From Phocoena phocoena (lineage: Eukaryota; Chordata; Mammalia; Artiodactyla; Phocoenidae), in the NCBI RefSeq assembly GCF_963924675.1, contig NC_089238.1:25029815-25093814 (forward strand): a stretch of 64,000 bases of DNA, written 5' to 3'. Numbering within the stretch: position 1 is the stretch's first letter; the number at the start of each line of letters is the position of its first letter. Below are positions 24,901 to 37,739 of this stretch, piece by piece. A model generated the notes under the pieces. The model saw only the letters and a list, made by a program, of their open reading frames with translations, had not been told where the DNA came from and searched no databases. A program made the position numbers and the translations under genes.

Positions 24901-25699
24901 AAATGTGTTTTGCTTATTGAAGAGCATGATAATTACTGCTATTCAGTTTCTTAAACTTGTAAATTTTATCTGTGCATGTTCTCAACAAATAAGGGCTTTA
25001 CTATTATTCTCTGAAACAGGTAATGTTTTAGATCTTAAAACAACAGTTTGAAAGCAAGCCACAATGAAGTATGTTTCAATGTATTGGTACTTATGAGGGA
25101 ATTCCTTTTAGTCACCCATTCAACTTAACTATCCATTTCACACCTACTGCCTAGTATTGTCTGAGGTCCTTACCAAAACGGTATTAAAGGCTAGTTAGGA
25201 AATAGAAAGCAGTTGGGAAGCAAGATTTGACCAGTAGGCTATCCACAAATGGCAACAAACGTTAGGATAAATTCGATTAAAATACCTAATCAATTCTAGT
25301 GTTCACTGGTCTAGAAGAACAGGCTGGTTAAATTCCTGTTTCTTTTGGTTGTTGTGGTAACATGCTACATTCTGTAAGTGTTTTAAGTGATTGCAGATGT
25401 ATTGAGATTTATCTATGGTTTTGTCAGTATATTATAAAATTTGGTGAATACATTCTTCTGTCCTCATGATGAAATTGGTCCCAATATTTAATGCACCAGC
25501 AATATCAAGATGATAGGGTATTAATGCAGTGAGACCTCTATGGTCTTTTTAGATAAATAAAAGACCAGGATTTTGGATCTTCAACCCGGAGTATCTTGAA
25601 CCTTAGATGTTGAACCCTAATTCTTAGCAAGTCAACTGCCTGCATTTTGCAGACGGAAGCCCAGGGAGGGTAAGCTCCTCTGAGACAATGGTTCTTCTG

Positions 25700-25885
25700 C
25701 AGGCTCCAAAATCAGAATGCAAGGGCCAAAATCCCATGCTGGTGCCTCGTAGGCAGGAACCCTTTGATAAGGTATGTAATCTCTCTGCCTTTAGTTCCCC
25801 CATCCACAAAGTAGGAATAACAGTAAGCGTTTACCTTAAAGGCTGGTTTTCAGGATGGAATGAGTTAATCCATCCATATGATTAG
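25700..25885 (+). repeat. MIR fragment, sense
   Basis: GGTATGTAATCTCTCTGCCT, TCCACAAAGTAGGAATAACA and GGATGGAATGAGTTAATCC follow the MIR 3' half. Confidence 0.55.
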
Positions 25886-26229
25886 CCTACACGTGGCCCA
25901 GGCTGTCCATGCATGAGCACTGCTGCTTGCCTCCTCAGGTGCCCAGGTGGTCAGAGTGCTAGAATTAGAAGCCCAGGTGCGTTCCCCACTGCCCCATGCT
26001 TGTTCCAGACCCGTCTTGAGGTTGGCCAGCCACTCCCCTGGCTCTCTGCCAGTGTTTTCTCTTCTCTTGCTGCACAAAAGTCCAGGCCAGAATGTCTTTG
26101 TTTGATTTCTGTAGATATATTCCATTGAAAGTCCTCATTTGCAAATTTAAAGCAAAGACTATTTAATGTACCTCGATAATAGTATACACACAGTTGGCAC
26201 AGTTTCACAAACATATCATGCACTCCTCT

Positions 26230-26335
26230 TTCTGTATTTATTTATTCATTCAACTAATGTGTATTGACCACCTACAGTGTGACAGGTATTTGTTGTGGGC
26301 ACCGGGGATACATCAGGGAACAAAACCGGCAAAAC
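26230..26335 (+). repeat. L2 3'-end fragment
   Basis: TTATTCATTCAACTAATGTG, CACCTACAGTGTGACAGGTA and ATACATCAGGGAACAAAACC match the L2 3' end. Confidence 0.6.
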
Positions 26336-28684
26336 TTCCTGACGTCTATATAAGTTATCTGAGGGAGAGATTTGATTTTGTGACAACCGTATTCTTCTCA
26401 TTATGAATTATAACACCTTGATATTAAAGCTAAATCATCCTCACCTCATTGGACCACACAATTATGAGGCCACAGTTCTTTCTGCTGAAACATCTCACGA
26501 CTCGGGAGTTGGCTATCTTTTTTTGTTTTATGACATCAAAATTTTTTTCCATCTTGAGATTTAATTGGAAAATCCTCAACATTATAAATTTTATCTTGTC
26601 ATTTCCATTTTTAAATGTAAGCAGACTCGAGTACTGTGAATCTGACTGACTGTAAGTGAAAGTTGAAGGTAATCATTATGTTGCCTTGGCACATTTCTGT
26701 CGATGGAGAATGGCTTGCTTGGTTTTCATCTATGAAGTTTTTAAAATAAATTTTAATGTGCCCTTTAAATATATATTGTTTTAAAGATATGCCATTTTAA
26801 AAAACATGCTAGGAGAAGAATTTGATGTCTGTGCTTGAGGTAAAAAAAAAAAACAGGGTACACAGAGCCTGTGTTTCTGCTTTAGACTCCTTCCTTCCCT
26901 CCCTCCTTTATATCAATGCCTGTCTGGTCTCACAGCACACTCTCGGGCTCAGGAAGTGTATGTGCGTATCCCCTTTGGAAGAGCTTCGATTTTCCCAGTC
27001 CTATGACTACACGAATACTTTTTGTATGCCTTTCCTCACAAAGGAACACTCTCCTTCCGACCCTCTTGGGGAACAGGAAAGGGAGGCCCTGACATTGTGC
27101 TGGTGTAAACATCATTGAAAGCTTTCCCTGTCTCTTGCATCTTCATAAGTGATTTTTTGTATTATGCTGGGACAGTAGTTCTTTAAATAGAATATTCTCC
27201 CATGGAAATCACCCACGGTGCTGAGAGTACACCTTGCAAAAGGTGAGTCTGGCGTGTAGGGTACATCCTCAGCATTGCCTAAAAGCTGGAGTTAGGGCTC
27301 TCTGGAATATCGCCAACAAATTTATAGCAGTTCATTAGTGTAAGGAATCAGGGAAACAGTGTGCCGCCATCCCCCGTGGAAGAAACAAAGAGCTTCCACA
27401 CCAGCGCAGACATGAAGCTCTGAAGCTGAAGCTGTTTACATGAGCTCTCATTTATTCGAGAGAAACCCACTTGCCTATTTTGAACCTGTTTTCTTTATAG
27501 CATATGTCTCACTGTGTGACCAAAATGGTGTTTATATCCTAGTCACTTGGCAAAAAATTCTGTCATTGCTTCAGAGAGATCCATTTTAAGCCTAAAGCAT
27601 AGAGCTGGTCAATAGATGGGCTCTGGTAGTCTGAGGAAATGACCCTACTGCAAATTTACAGAGTTGTTTTTTTTTTCTTTTGTTCCCTGTAATATTGTTG
27701 CTACATGGGGCTACATTTTTTAACTAGAGGATAAATAGAGGCCTAAATCAGTTTGATTATTTCCACTCATCCTAAATAAGAACTTTTGTTTCTATTCAAC
27801 AAGATGGGAAAAATTAGGGGCTCTTCATTGACATTTCTATTGTCCACTAAATTATTTCAGTTGAAACAGATTTTCCCACATATCCAAGACAATTTCCAAA
27901 TTATTGCTCTTTAAAGTCTGTTGATATTAAATGGGAAGACAGCAAAATACAAAATTATATTTATAGGACATATGTACAGGAATTATAAAATTTATTTAAA
28001 CTATTTATAGAAGATGACTGGTAGAGTATATTAATCAGCATATTAATTGATAATTGTCTTTGGTTAGGATTATGATTTTTTTAGCCTTCCATAAACTTCA
28101 GTAAATGTATTTTAGTACAGTTTTTTTAAATGCCTAAAAGAGAATTTCCTTTTAAGAATATTAAAGTCCACGCAACGTCCATTGGTACCACCAAGGCATT
28201 TTCCCCTCTTCCTTGACCTGCAAACCACACATGAGGGTGCTCATAGCAGTGCCTCTCAGACAGGCTATGATATACATTCATCAATAAATCATCTGTAACT
28301 AGAAGTAGAAATCTTCTCTTCCCAGCACAAATACATCTCTTTCAAAAGTAGTTCTCTTTTGTGAATGATGTTTGATGTCTTAGAAATGAGGATTATCTTT
28401 ATTATGTGCATTGCTCTAATCAAAGCATTATTTTGTGTGGTGGACTCAAGGTTACATGTTTAAGAAAAGCATCAGGTGAATCCCAGTAGGAAAATCATCT
28501 TATTCATAAACCTTTAACCATTTAAAAGACCGTTAGGCGCTTATACATATGTAAGTTGGATAGAATTAAATAGTATATTTGACAATTGGCAATAGAAAGC
28601 CATAGCCTTCATTTGCACAGTGCTATCTATTTAAAAACCAGTAAACCTTTGATAGACACACCTCAACATGAGGCTTTCAGATAG

Positions 28685-28830
28685 TTATTATATCCAATTT
28701 TTGGATGTCAAAATGTAGTCTGGCAGAGGTAAACTAATTTGCCCAAACTCATTCAGCTGGCAGAGGTGAGATTATTTTCTGAACCCTGTTCTAAAAACCT
28801 GTCCGCTTTCTCTGCAACATTGCCCCTCTG
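28685..28830 (-). repeat. MIR fragment, antisense
   Basis: A segment with GGCAGAGGTAAACTAATTTG, then CATTCAGCTGGCAGAGGTGA and GAACCCTGTTCTAAAAACC resembles reversed MIR text. It is diverged. Confidence 0.5.
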
Positions 28831-29196
28831 AAAAGGCACTCCCGCTGAATCCAGTGATGGTGATGTAGTGCTTCTAGCTAGGAGTTAGCGCTATTGACTT
28901 TAAATGTGAATTTTTTTTTCCTATTAGGCAATGAAGTCCAGTTTTAAAAATTTCAAAGATGATAAACCTCTCTTTTTTTCTTCCTTTTTCTCCTTTGCCC
29001 CTAAATAGCGTTCCATATATATTACTGTTAGAAACAGATTATTGGCATTCGTGTTACGCTTTTCCATACCTTTTAATCATTTTTACAGCTGTTCACATGA
29101 CAATTACATATCCACTTTTAAAAAATTATTAGAAAGATGTGCAGAGAAAAGACAACAGCAAAGGAATAAACTACAAGCAATTACCTAAATGATACT

Positions 29197-29335
29197 TTTT
29201 TTTTTGCGGTACGCAGGCCTGTCAGTGTTGTGGCCCCTCCCGCTGCGGAACACATGCTCCGGACGCGCAGGCCCAGCGGCCACGGCTCACGGACCCAGCC
29301 AGGCGGACTCCTAATCACTGCGCCACCAAGGAAGC
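29197..29335 (-). mobile_element. CHR-type SINE, internally deleted
   Basis: A T-run (the reversed poly(A) tail) is followed by GCGGTACGCAGGCCTGTCAG and ends with GCGCCACCAAGGAAGCC. The middle part, normally between the GGGCCCAGCC text and the GCAGGCGGACT text, is missing, leaving about 139 bases instead of about 205. The target-site duplication CCTAAATGATACT / CCTAAGTGATACT (29184-29196 and 29336-29348) still matches at 12 of 13 bases. Confidence 0.88.
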
Positions 29336-29410
29336 CCTAAGTGATACTTTTGTCATCTGACATTTTGCGGAATGAGGGGTAGTGTGTTACTGATACAGCA
29401 TTACCTTTTT

Positions 29411-29631
29411 TTTTTTTTTTTTTTTTTTTTTTTGCGATACGCGGGCCTCTCACTGTTGCAGCCTCTTCCGTTGCAGAGCGCGGAGCACAGGCTCCAGATG
29501 CGCAGGCTCAGCGGCCATGGCTTATGGGCCCAGCTGCTCCGTGGCACGTGGGATCTTCGCAGACCGGGGCGCGAACCCGCGTCCCCTGAATTGGCAGGCG
29601 GACTCTCAACCACTGCGCCACCAGGGAAGCC
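29411..29631 (-). mobile_element. CHR-type SINE, full length
   Basis: A long T-run is followed by the reversed body and ends CACCAGGGAAGCC. It is flanked by CAGCATTACCTTTT / CAGCATTCCCTTTT (29396-29409 and 29632-29645). It lies 76 bases from the previous SINE in the same orientation. Confidence 0.92.
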
Positions 29632-29645
29632 CAGCATTCCCTTTT

Positions 29646-31285
29646 AATTTCCAGGTTTTAACCTTTTACTGGGTGAAGGTGAAATTCACCTGGTCACAAC
29701 ATAATGATAGGACATTTCTTTTTCTAATTTTCACACCATCCAAATTTTTTACCTGTAGGAAGATTGCTTACTTTGTACCAGGTTACATGATGGTACCTAG
29801 AAGTAGATGTGTACAATTCACCAATATGTCCTTTTGTAAAACGTATTAATAGCATAGTGAGAAGTGGACACTGGGCAAAGTGAGCCAATGGGTTTAAGTG
29901 TATAGACTGAACTCACTGCTCTTCCCAGTCAGGCACTTAACAGGATTTGACCCATTGGGTTTATTTGTGAATCATTTGTATTTTCTTGTCATTTTGAAGA
30001 TTTAAGTTTCAGATATTTTTTAAAGCTCATTTTATTGTGATATGCTATTAATATTTCTTTCTCATCCATTAACGAGAAATCCTTTATTCCCTTGTTCCTT
30101 TCCCACCCCATTTCTGTACGTACCAGTGTTCTTTCTACCGTTGCAAGCTGATGGGCCTGACACATCTATGACACCACTCAGAGAGCTTCATCTTATAAAT
30201 ACCAAGCTTATTTTTCCTAGGTGTTTTGAACACATGGTATAGATATACAGAAACGTATATGGAATATGACCTTTCTTCCTGTGGTGTGTTGAGATGAGTA
30301 ACTTTGGAAAGTGTCATGCGATCATTGTGTAACATGGACCCAGAAGTCCCTCAAAGATCATGATTTGGGGTAGAAGCACCCAGGCACCCAAACTAACCTA
30401 ATGAACTTATTAAATTCTAAAATTTAGTTAATCATGAATTTGAGATGTGTAAGATTTTGCTTAAAGTGTGTTTTTGTTTTACTCCTCTTTTGTTTTCCAA
30501 AATGCATCGGCCTTATTTTCATACTATGTGAGAACTTTAGCATGAAGGAATGTGCCCGTGAGGAGAGGTAAGCATATGTTAACAAAAGTTAGTGTTGTCA
30601 CATACATGTTTAGTTTATAATTTTATAAGTTTCTCGTTTACAGTGCTTAATATTGATTTGGTTATCATACACTATCTTTTTTTGTTAACAAACGCTAAAT
30701 CAGAAATGTACTTAACCGTGCATTTAGCAGACTGAAAGTAAGGGGAAAAGAGCATGGCAACAAAGTCTTAGATGTTTAAATCAGAATGACTTGATCACGA
30801 AAAGTACCTAAAATAAAGTCCTGTCTCTTCCACTCAATGTTTCCTCATCAAGTAAAGTTCAGTTTACTCACTGAATTCCGTGCCACCAGGTACAATGTTA
30901 TAGTGAACCATGGTTTTAATATCCTTTGAGAAATGGTGCATCTGTTGTGTAGTCAGTCTACCACTTTTAGCCTCTGTACAAAATACAAAGGAGTCCTTAC
31001 CAACCAGAAAAATCTAGAACCTGGCAATTCAAATACCATTCCGAGCAAATATTTAATCTAATAACTGGAACTAAATGTTAGGCCTCATGGCAGCTCTATA
31101 TCCACTAAACAGGTTTTAATAACAGGGTAAGCCCACTGTATCCAGAGCAAAGAGAAGCATACCACGTTTACACAGCCAAATCATTAACCTTTCATGTTCT
31201 GACTTTAGCCCTCTAAAAGGGCTCAGGACTATTGCAGTAAGCAACGAGTTTATTTTCAGTGCCTTAAACATCTATAAAATATTCT
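29646..31285. other. AT-rich intergenic sequence
   Basis: No gene or clear repeat was recognised. Only short open frames occur, and no promoter-like or CpG-rich sequence. Confidence 0.5.
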
Positions 31286-31289
31286 GTAT

Positions 31290-31680
31290 TTTACATATTG
31301 CTTTTAATAGCCAACATAATAAGTACCAAGGACCAGGCTAAATTCTCTACATGCATTGTTGCAATTAATCATTGGGATAATCTTATGATTTTTTTTTTTT
31401 TTTAGTCTCAGTTTCAGGTGAGGAAACCAATGGTAAATAGATTGCCCAGGTTGAGCTGCAATGTGTTGAACAGGGATTCAACCTGCTCAGTCAGACGGTT
31501 AAACAACACATCTTTCCCAGGGGCGCATCACATGAGCCTCGTAATCAACTCTGACATATGCAGGATGAAGACTATTACCCCTGTTTCACAGATGGCCAAA
31601 TCGAGGCCCATACACTGCAGGTGACCTACTCAGAGTACAGGCTAATGAGCAGTGGCACTGGACCGTAAACTCTATGCGTG
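31290..31680 (-). repeat. Two MIR-like fragments, antisense
   Basis: The first part (AAGTACCAAGGACCAGGC, then GCATTGTTGCAATTAATC and CAGGTGAGGAAACCAATGG) and the second part (ACTATTACCCCTGTTTCACA, then CAGGTGACCTACTCAGAG) both read as the reversed MIR 3' half, separated by about 50 bases. Confidence 0.55.
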
Positions 31681-34145
31681 ATCCTTTCCTATACCGCTAC
31701 CACTACTTAGACTTCTTCTGACACTAGTGAGGGTGTATTCTCTACATTTGTGTTCCTAGCTTGGAATTTAACACTCTGTGGGTCTCTGTGTTGATCAGCA
31801 GGGATGGCATAGGATACCTCCATATGCAGCATCTCCGTTCCCGCCCCAGCCCCAGAGCTGTAATAGGCAGAGCTGTTGGCCAAACATAGGAGAGGGGCTT
31901 GGCCTTGGGCACCGCTGCCCTCCCCCTTCTCTATCTTTTGTTTGACAGGGACATTCCTTCCTCTTTTTTTAGTTCGTTAGTGCCTTTATGTTCTTAAGCA
32001 CCTCCCCACCATAAAAATAGAAAAGAAGCCGTTAGTCTTTTACATTTTAGCCTGGCTGTTTGTGCCTAACTTTTTCTCTAACTATAAAATGAAAGTCTCT
32101 GAAATATCCTGGTTTCCTCCCTGAGAAGAATGAGCTGGGAGTTGGTCTAGACATCAGGACCACCAGAGAACTATTGACCAGAGATACTTGGACTGTGAAA
32201 TTGTTGCAGATCAGGCATGCGGAGCAGCTTTTCCTGAGCAGTGGGACTCTCTCTTATCCCCTTTCTGCTCGAGCCAGGTGTACTCTTGCCCTCCACCCTC
32301 TTCCGAGTTGTCAGGAAGCCAGAGAACATTCTCCATTTTCCCAGTGATCCACCTCCCAACAGCAGACATCCAGCTATCAGAGTTGGAATACATTGAAAGG
32401 TGGTCCCAGGGCTGTGGACAGAGCATCCATAGACTTCTGCTTCAGGTGTCTTAGGTGGCAGAGGGAATGCAGAGAGCCTTACCTGCTTGAGACTGTCTTA
32501 GTAAGGGTTTCTGTATCTGTGCATTGAGGATTAAGTTGTTCACAGCATGAGAGAAGCCCATCACCACGGATGGATAGAGTAGGTGCGAAGAATTAATAAC
32601 TAAGAAGGGGGGAAATGCCAAGCATTTGGTTTGTCTGAACACAAGTAAAGACTCTTACAGTCGTGTATTACTTATTAATGTCTGACTGCAGTGCTGCGTA
32701 ATAATTATGCATGTCATTAAATATGTCAAATTAACTTTGTCATAAAATTTATGACCATATTAAGTTTTATTCACATGCTCAGCCTTCATAATTTATTGCT
32801 TCTGGGGCATGGTTATGACTTGAAAGAAATCTCTAAGACCCTTGCTTTGATGACTGTATTGATTATCTATGAGTCTAGTTTCTCCATTCATTTGGGAGTT
32901 CCATATTACATGGTAATAGTCACTGACTCTGCCTCTAGCGCTGCTGGTGGCAAAGCAGTTTCAGTTGCCCAGTTACTGTGGCTGAGAGTAACTCCCCTCT
33001 TGCTGTGAGTTCTCTTGCTATATATTACAGATTAATTCAGTGAACTTTTATTTGCCCCCAGCCATGTAACATTCATTGTGCCAGATGATGTGAATTTAGA
33101 TATGGATTAGAAGCTTATCCTGTCCTCAGAGACTCATGGTCTAGTAGAGAATCACACCACCTGATAGATGATGGTTCAAAAAGGGAGCAAAAATGAATAA
33201 ATGACCATGCATCTTCTGTTTCTCTAGGTGTGGGATAACAGAGCTGTTTCTGTATTCGGTTTCCAAATAACATCTCTAAAGCTACCAGCCATCGCCTTGT
33301 GCTTTCAGAAGTGAGGAGTGTTGTAGTATAGTACTCATTGCATGGCCTTAGCTTTTTGTGCTGACTGAGAATTTGATAAATGAAAGCCATTCACTGGTAA
33401 AATGTAAGTGATTCCTTCAGCCAAGTGCACAGTTGGTAGCGCCTTTTTAGAATCCAAGTCTAAAGATGTCATCAAACCCCAGGTCTGCACACTTCTTAAC
33501 AAAAAGCCAACTAGAAGAACTTTACTGTTCACAACAAAGGCAAAATGCTGTCAGCAATGAGGCTTAGTACCACAGGGGGCAGAGCCCAATACATTCTTGA
33601 AGTTTGTAAGTTTACATAAAAAGGACATATTGGGAAGCCAAGCTTGCCTCTGTCAGCTCTCACAGTTGCACTTGGCAGGAGAAGCCAGGGTCAGGAATGG
33701 AATGGAGAGAGTCAACAGCAGATGGACCAGAGAGGGGACAAGTGTGGGTCCTGGGGTCCAGTGACCTCCCAAATGTTCTAGCGTGGATCTGGCAGTGGAC
33801 TAGGTAAGTGGATCTAGGTCACGTTTATACCAGAGCTGAGAAAGAGGTTAGTGTGGAGAGAATTTAAATAGCTTACTTTCAACCCTTCTAAAGAATTGTA
33901 TCTTCCTAAACGCCAACCCAGGAACATTCCAGAAGATCATGCTCTTTAAGGCTATGGTATACCCATAGCAATTAGAGTAGCCCCATAATTAGCAGGGAAT
34001 AAGCAGCAACCAGACTAGAAACAACTCTATCCTTCCTTTGTTTGTAGCAATGATTAGAAGCAAAATCCGAGTGTATAAAAATGCACATATTAGTACATTC
34101 TTAAGATAAGAAAGGGTATGGGCATGTCAGTTTCTTCCTCTACAC
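31681..34145. other. Intergenic sequence without recognised genes
   Basis: A weak L2-like stretch is visible at about 33040-33200 (GAACTTTTATTTGCCC, TTCATTGTGCCAGATGATG). The other parts are unassigned. Open frames of up to 91 codons show no domains. Confidence 0.45.
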
Positions 34146-34149
34146 CAAA

Positions 34150-34800
34150 GCTGTGCTAATTGACAAGTGTCCCATATTAGTAGGAAACTTTGCCACCCAC
34201 CCACTCCTGCAAGCTAGAGCTTCAAGACCCTCTTGGAATCCTCGCTGGCTCTCCACACCAAACAGGAGAGGGACTCTCACTTGCCTCTTTTTAAATGTTT
34301 CTCACGTCTCTCGACCTGCCTCTCGATACCATAGCCTCTGCTGTAGTCATAGCCCTTTGTGAGAATAAACGGGTTTCTTGCTTCTATTCTTCCCCCTCTT
34401 CAACCCATCCTCCAGAACCCATGGCTGTGGCTTCTCCTGCTTGCCTAGAGAATGAAGCTCAGATGGTTTTTGCCACTGGTCCTTGGCTCGCTTTCCCAGC
34501 CTCACCTCCAGTGACCCTCTGTTGTGCTCTACTCCAGCCCCTCTGAGCTCACCTACGTCCTCTGGACATGCCAAACATTTCCCACTGTTTCTTACCTGTA
34601 CTCATCCCTCTATTCAGCTCACTACCTTTCTGAAACTTTCCAAAACCCTCCCAGGCAGAATTAATCACTTCTGCATCTGTACTCCAACAGTGAAGGATCC
34701 ATCACAGTGTTTACAGTGTTGATTATGGTTATTTACTTTTCCATCTTAACTAGCTTTGTAACACCTAGCACAGTAATTGAAACAGAGTAGATACTCAAAC
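34150..34800 (-). repeat. L2 fragment, antisense
   Basis: The text follows the reversed L2 3' region: TGCCACTGGTCCTTGGCTCG, CTTACCTGTACTCATCCC and then TAGCACAGTAATTGAAACAG with AGTAGATACTCAAACATGG at the end. Confidence 0.5.
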
Positions 34801-34909
34801 ATGGATTTATTTATTATTAAAAAAGATTTTAATATTTTTATTTATTTAAAATGAGATGAGGATTTTAGGATGCCAGAAATCTCTGGGTCAAAAAATTAGC
34901 TTGATTTTT

Positions 34910-35395
34910 ATATCAGACAGAGTTCTTAGTTTCAAGCAGTATAACAGCTCTAGCTCATTCAAGCAGGAAAGGGATGAATTGAAGGCTGTTGGGTTACTTG
35001 AAGGTCCTGGGAGGTCCATAGAGACAAGCAGGAACAATACATAAAATTTCTGCAGGGAACCAACTTGCCACCACTGCCGGGTGCAGATTCCTTCAGATGC
35101 ACCACCTGTACCTCGAGCCTGACACTAGGCTCAGCTGCTCCCTCTGGGAACTGATGTAGCTCCCAGTGCTGCTGCCACCCCAACCACAATGGGTTCTCTG
35201 CAGCCCCCCTTTTCCCATGTCATGGTAAGAGTCAAACTCCATCTGATTGGTGAGCCTGGATCACATGGCTGAGCCCTAGCTGCAAGGGAGGCTGGGAAAG
35301 TGAGGATGTGTCTTCCAAGTGGTTGTTGGTCTCCATCTCTCATCAAGGGCCATGAGGTAGGGAAATCCCCAGACAAGAAAGTTAGCTCAGATTGG
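34910..35395. repeat. Unclassified old interspersed repeat
   Basis: AGTTTCAAGCAGTATAACAG, CTGATTGGTGAGCCTGGATC and ACATGGCTGAGCCCTAGCTG look like a common repeat text, similar to the one at 20935-21315, but I cannot assign a family. It ends at a G-rich tract. Confidence 0.35.
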
Positions 35396-35415
35396 GGGGG
35401 GTGGGGGGCAGGGAT
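35394..35415 (+). other. G-rich tract with quadruplex potential
   Basis: Runs of eight and six G separated by a single T, with a further GGG close by, fit the G-quadruplex pattern. It lies in intergenic DNA at the edge of a repeat, and its function is unknown. Confidence 0.4.
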
Positions 35416-36660
35416 TTAGGGAAGGCGCAAAAAGAGTGACAAATGTCCACTAGAATTTTCAAGACACCAAGGACCTAATTAAGAGCTTCCTTTGTTGGTA
35501 TTTCTGATTCTTAACAACAACAACAAAATGGCATGATCACATCGGGTTATTGGAGGAGAAATGAGTAAAGGGGATATTTTCAAAGGATGGACGGGGTGTA
35601 GTGAAATCACAAGGGACAGTGCAGTACTTCAGGAGTAATAACAGTTGTTACCACTCCAGGCCTGAAGAAGCCAGGGGAAGGAGCAATTACCAGACATGGA
35701 GAGACAGAGAGTAACCTGACAGGAGCCAAGACCACATAAAACAGACACAGTCAGCCCTGGGCAACCCCTCAGGGAGAGAACCAGAGTTGTAAATGCCCCA
35801 ACTCTCCCCCTTCCTTTCCTGTGAACCCCTGCTGAGGCTCCCACTGGCCCCAACCAGAAACCAGAGCCCCAGGGAACCCGTTGAGGCTGTTCACACTCAT
35901 CACTCTAGAGGGCACAGAGCATGTTGGAGAAGGGTGAGAGTGGGTCTGGAGGAACACACAGAGGGTATGCAACACACGAGCCTTAATCAATACGTCACCA
36001 ACATTTTTCTTTTCGTGTTATTCAGTATCTCCTTTGGGGATGTCACTTTACATTTTCAGTACCCCAGCCTACAAGATCGATGATCTTAAAGTGTCCTTCT
36101 CATCTTGAGTTTAACGAGATTCTGTTTTCCCCTTGTTTGCTATTTAGAATACTCTACCGTATGGTTCAGTAATCTTCACCATTAAAGTTTAGCAAATGCC
36201 AACCGGTCCGCTTTTTTTTCCTTCCCAGGCTTGGGGAAAAAAGGGGGGACTTGTGACCTGTGCACACACAATGTCAAGAACGTCCCTTTCCAAATCTTCA
36301 TGCACATGTCCTCCGTCTGTGTTGTCTCAGCACAGAGTCCCTGCCGTTCGTCCATCTCTGTCTCCTCCTCGTCAGCGTCTAGCCTTCCAAAGGAAGCAGG
36401 TGTAAGAGTTGTCATTAAAATGAGTCCCATGCCTTTACCAGCAGTTATAAGCCCCTCAACGATTTATGCAGTGTAACCCCTAATCCTTTTGAAGTACATG
36501 GTGACTTGTGCAAAAACAACCAGTTCTTTGCTGTTTACTCTGGAAAAGAATGTCGAGGGGAAAGCTTGATCGTTGTCTTTGAGTATATGATGGGTTCCTT
36601 CACAGAATATGGAAACCAATTGCTTTTCATCCTCCCGGAGACCCCTACTGCAAAATGAAA
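35416..36660. other. Intergenic sequence without recognised features
   Basis: No gene or classified repeat was seen. Chance open frames of 70-101 codons occur on both strands. Confidence 0.45.
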
Positions 36661-36750
36661 AATAATGCAGCCCGCAAACTTGATGTCTTTCAAACAATGC
36701 CACCCATAACTTATGGAACGTTTGCCTCTCTGATTTCAAAGTTCTCTCAG
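36661..36750 (+). repeat. 90-bp dispersed repeat, copy 1
   Basis: This segment, beginning AATAATGCAGCCCGCAAACT and ending AAAGTTCTCTCAG, matches 39637-39726 at 85 of 90 positions without gaps. I do not recognise it as a known transposon. On the minus strand both copies keep the same reading frame over about 29 codons. Confidence 0.8.
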
Positions 36751-36823
36751 GGGAATTGAGGTATATCATGAGATATGTAGGTGAAAGAAGAATATTATCT
36801 TTTTACTTAAAAGAATTACATTA

Positions 36824-37025
36824 GGGGCTTCCCTGGTGGTGCAGTGGTTGAGAGTCCGCCTGCAGATGCAGGGGACACGGGTTCGTGCCCCGGTCCGGGA
36901 GGATCCCACATGCCGCGGAGCGGCTGGGCCCGTGAGCCATGGCCGCTGGGCCTGTGCATCCGCAGCCTGTTCTCTGCAACGGGAGAGGCCACAGCAGTGA
37001 GAGGCCCGCGTACCGAAAAAAAAAA
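36824..37025 (+). mobile_element. CHR-type SINE, full length
   Basis: It starts GGGGCTTCCCTGGTGGTGCA and ends GTACCG plus poly(A). It is flanked by the exact 14-bp duplication AAAGAATTACATTA (36810-36823 and 37026-37039), so the insertion is fairly recent. Confidence 0.94.
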
Positions 37026-37039
37026 AAAGAATTACATTA

Positions 37040-37735
37040 ACATAATTCTTATTTAAAATGCAAATGATAGAGAAATATACAGAACTAAGGGCAGAAGATA
37101 TCACCCTTTATGTATCCACTTCCTCCCCCACCCTTGTCTCCACTTATCCCCCTAACAGCATTAGCAGTATGGCAGAAAATAAAAAGATTTTTTTCTAATC
37201 ACGTTATTACAAGCTATGTCCTCATAGGTTGTTGAAGTTGAGGTCTTGAAGCAGTATTTACTCTGCTGCTCTGTCAAGGCCCAGCAGCCTTGACAGAACC
37301 CAGGATCTGCATCTCACTCTGTGAGTACAAAAACCGTTTGCAAAGCTGCAAACCCAGGCTGTGTCCCATGGCGCCCACTTCCAAGGGGTTCCTGAGAGCC
37401 TTCGATCCACTTATTTACTTTAAGTGCTAATGTACATTTTTGACTTGCCACTTTCCTACCAAAATAGGCATATGCTTTGTTTTTTGTTTTTTTTAAGTTG
37501 GGATGAAGGACTCTATGCTAATGAATACTTGAAATCCCTAGGTGTGGTTTTTGGCATTTGTAGACATCAAATACCAAGAGCATTTGCTTGCCAAGAGCAG
37601 AATATTTATACTTTTGTTAGAAGGAGGTGTCCAAGAAATGAGTATGGTTGATACTTAATGTGAGTATAAGGATGCTGGTTTCCAGTATTACACCAAATAT
37701 ACTGAGTTTTCCACATGGATTTTAGGGATGTGTCA
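37040..37735. other. Intergenic sequence without recognised features
   Basis: No gene or classified repeat was recognised. A short inverted pair, GCTGCTCTGTCAAGG and CAGCAGCCTTGACAG near 37265-37300, could form a small hairpin. Confidence 0.45.
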
Positions 37736-37739
37736 GGAG

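Larger units (their letters stand above)
21911..29183. other. AT-rich, repeat-poor intergenic desert
   Basis: About 7 kb upstream of CBLN1 contain no SINE or L1 insertion that I could recognise. Only old relics are visible: L2-like text near 23205-23290 and 26235-26335, MIR-like text at 25700-25885 and 28685-28830, and an unclassified repeat near 24180-24480. Open frames are short. The low density of young insertions is what selection on distal regulatory sequence would produce, but conservation cannot be measured here. Confidence 0.45.

Noticed and set aside
36464..36769. A 101-codon minus-strand frame whose end recurs at 39.6 kb, considered as a small gene family
   Set aside because: Only about 29 codons are shared, the second copy diverges immediately outside, and no known domain or start context supports translation. 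I kept it only as a dispersed nucleotide repeat.
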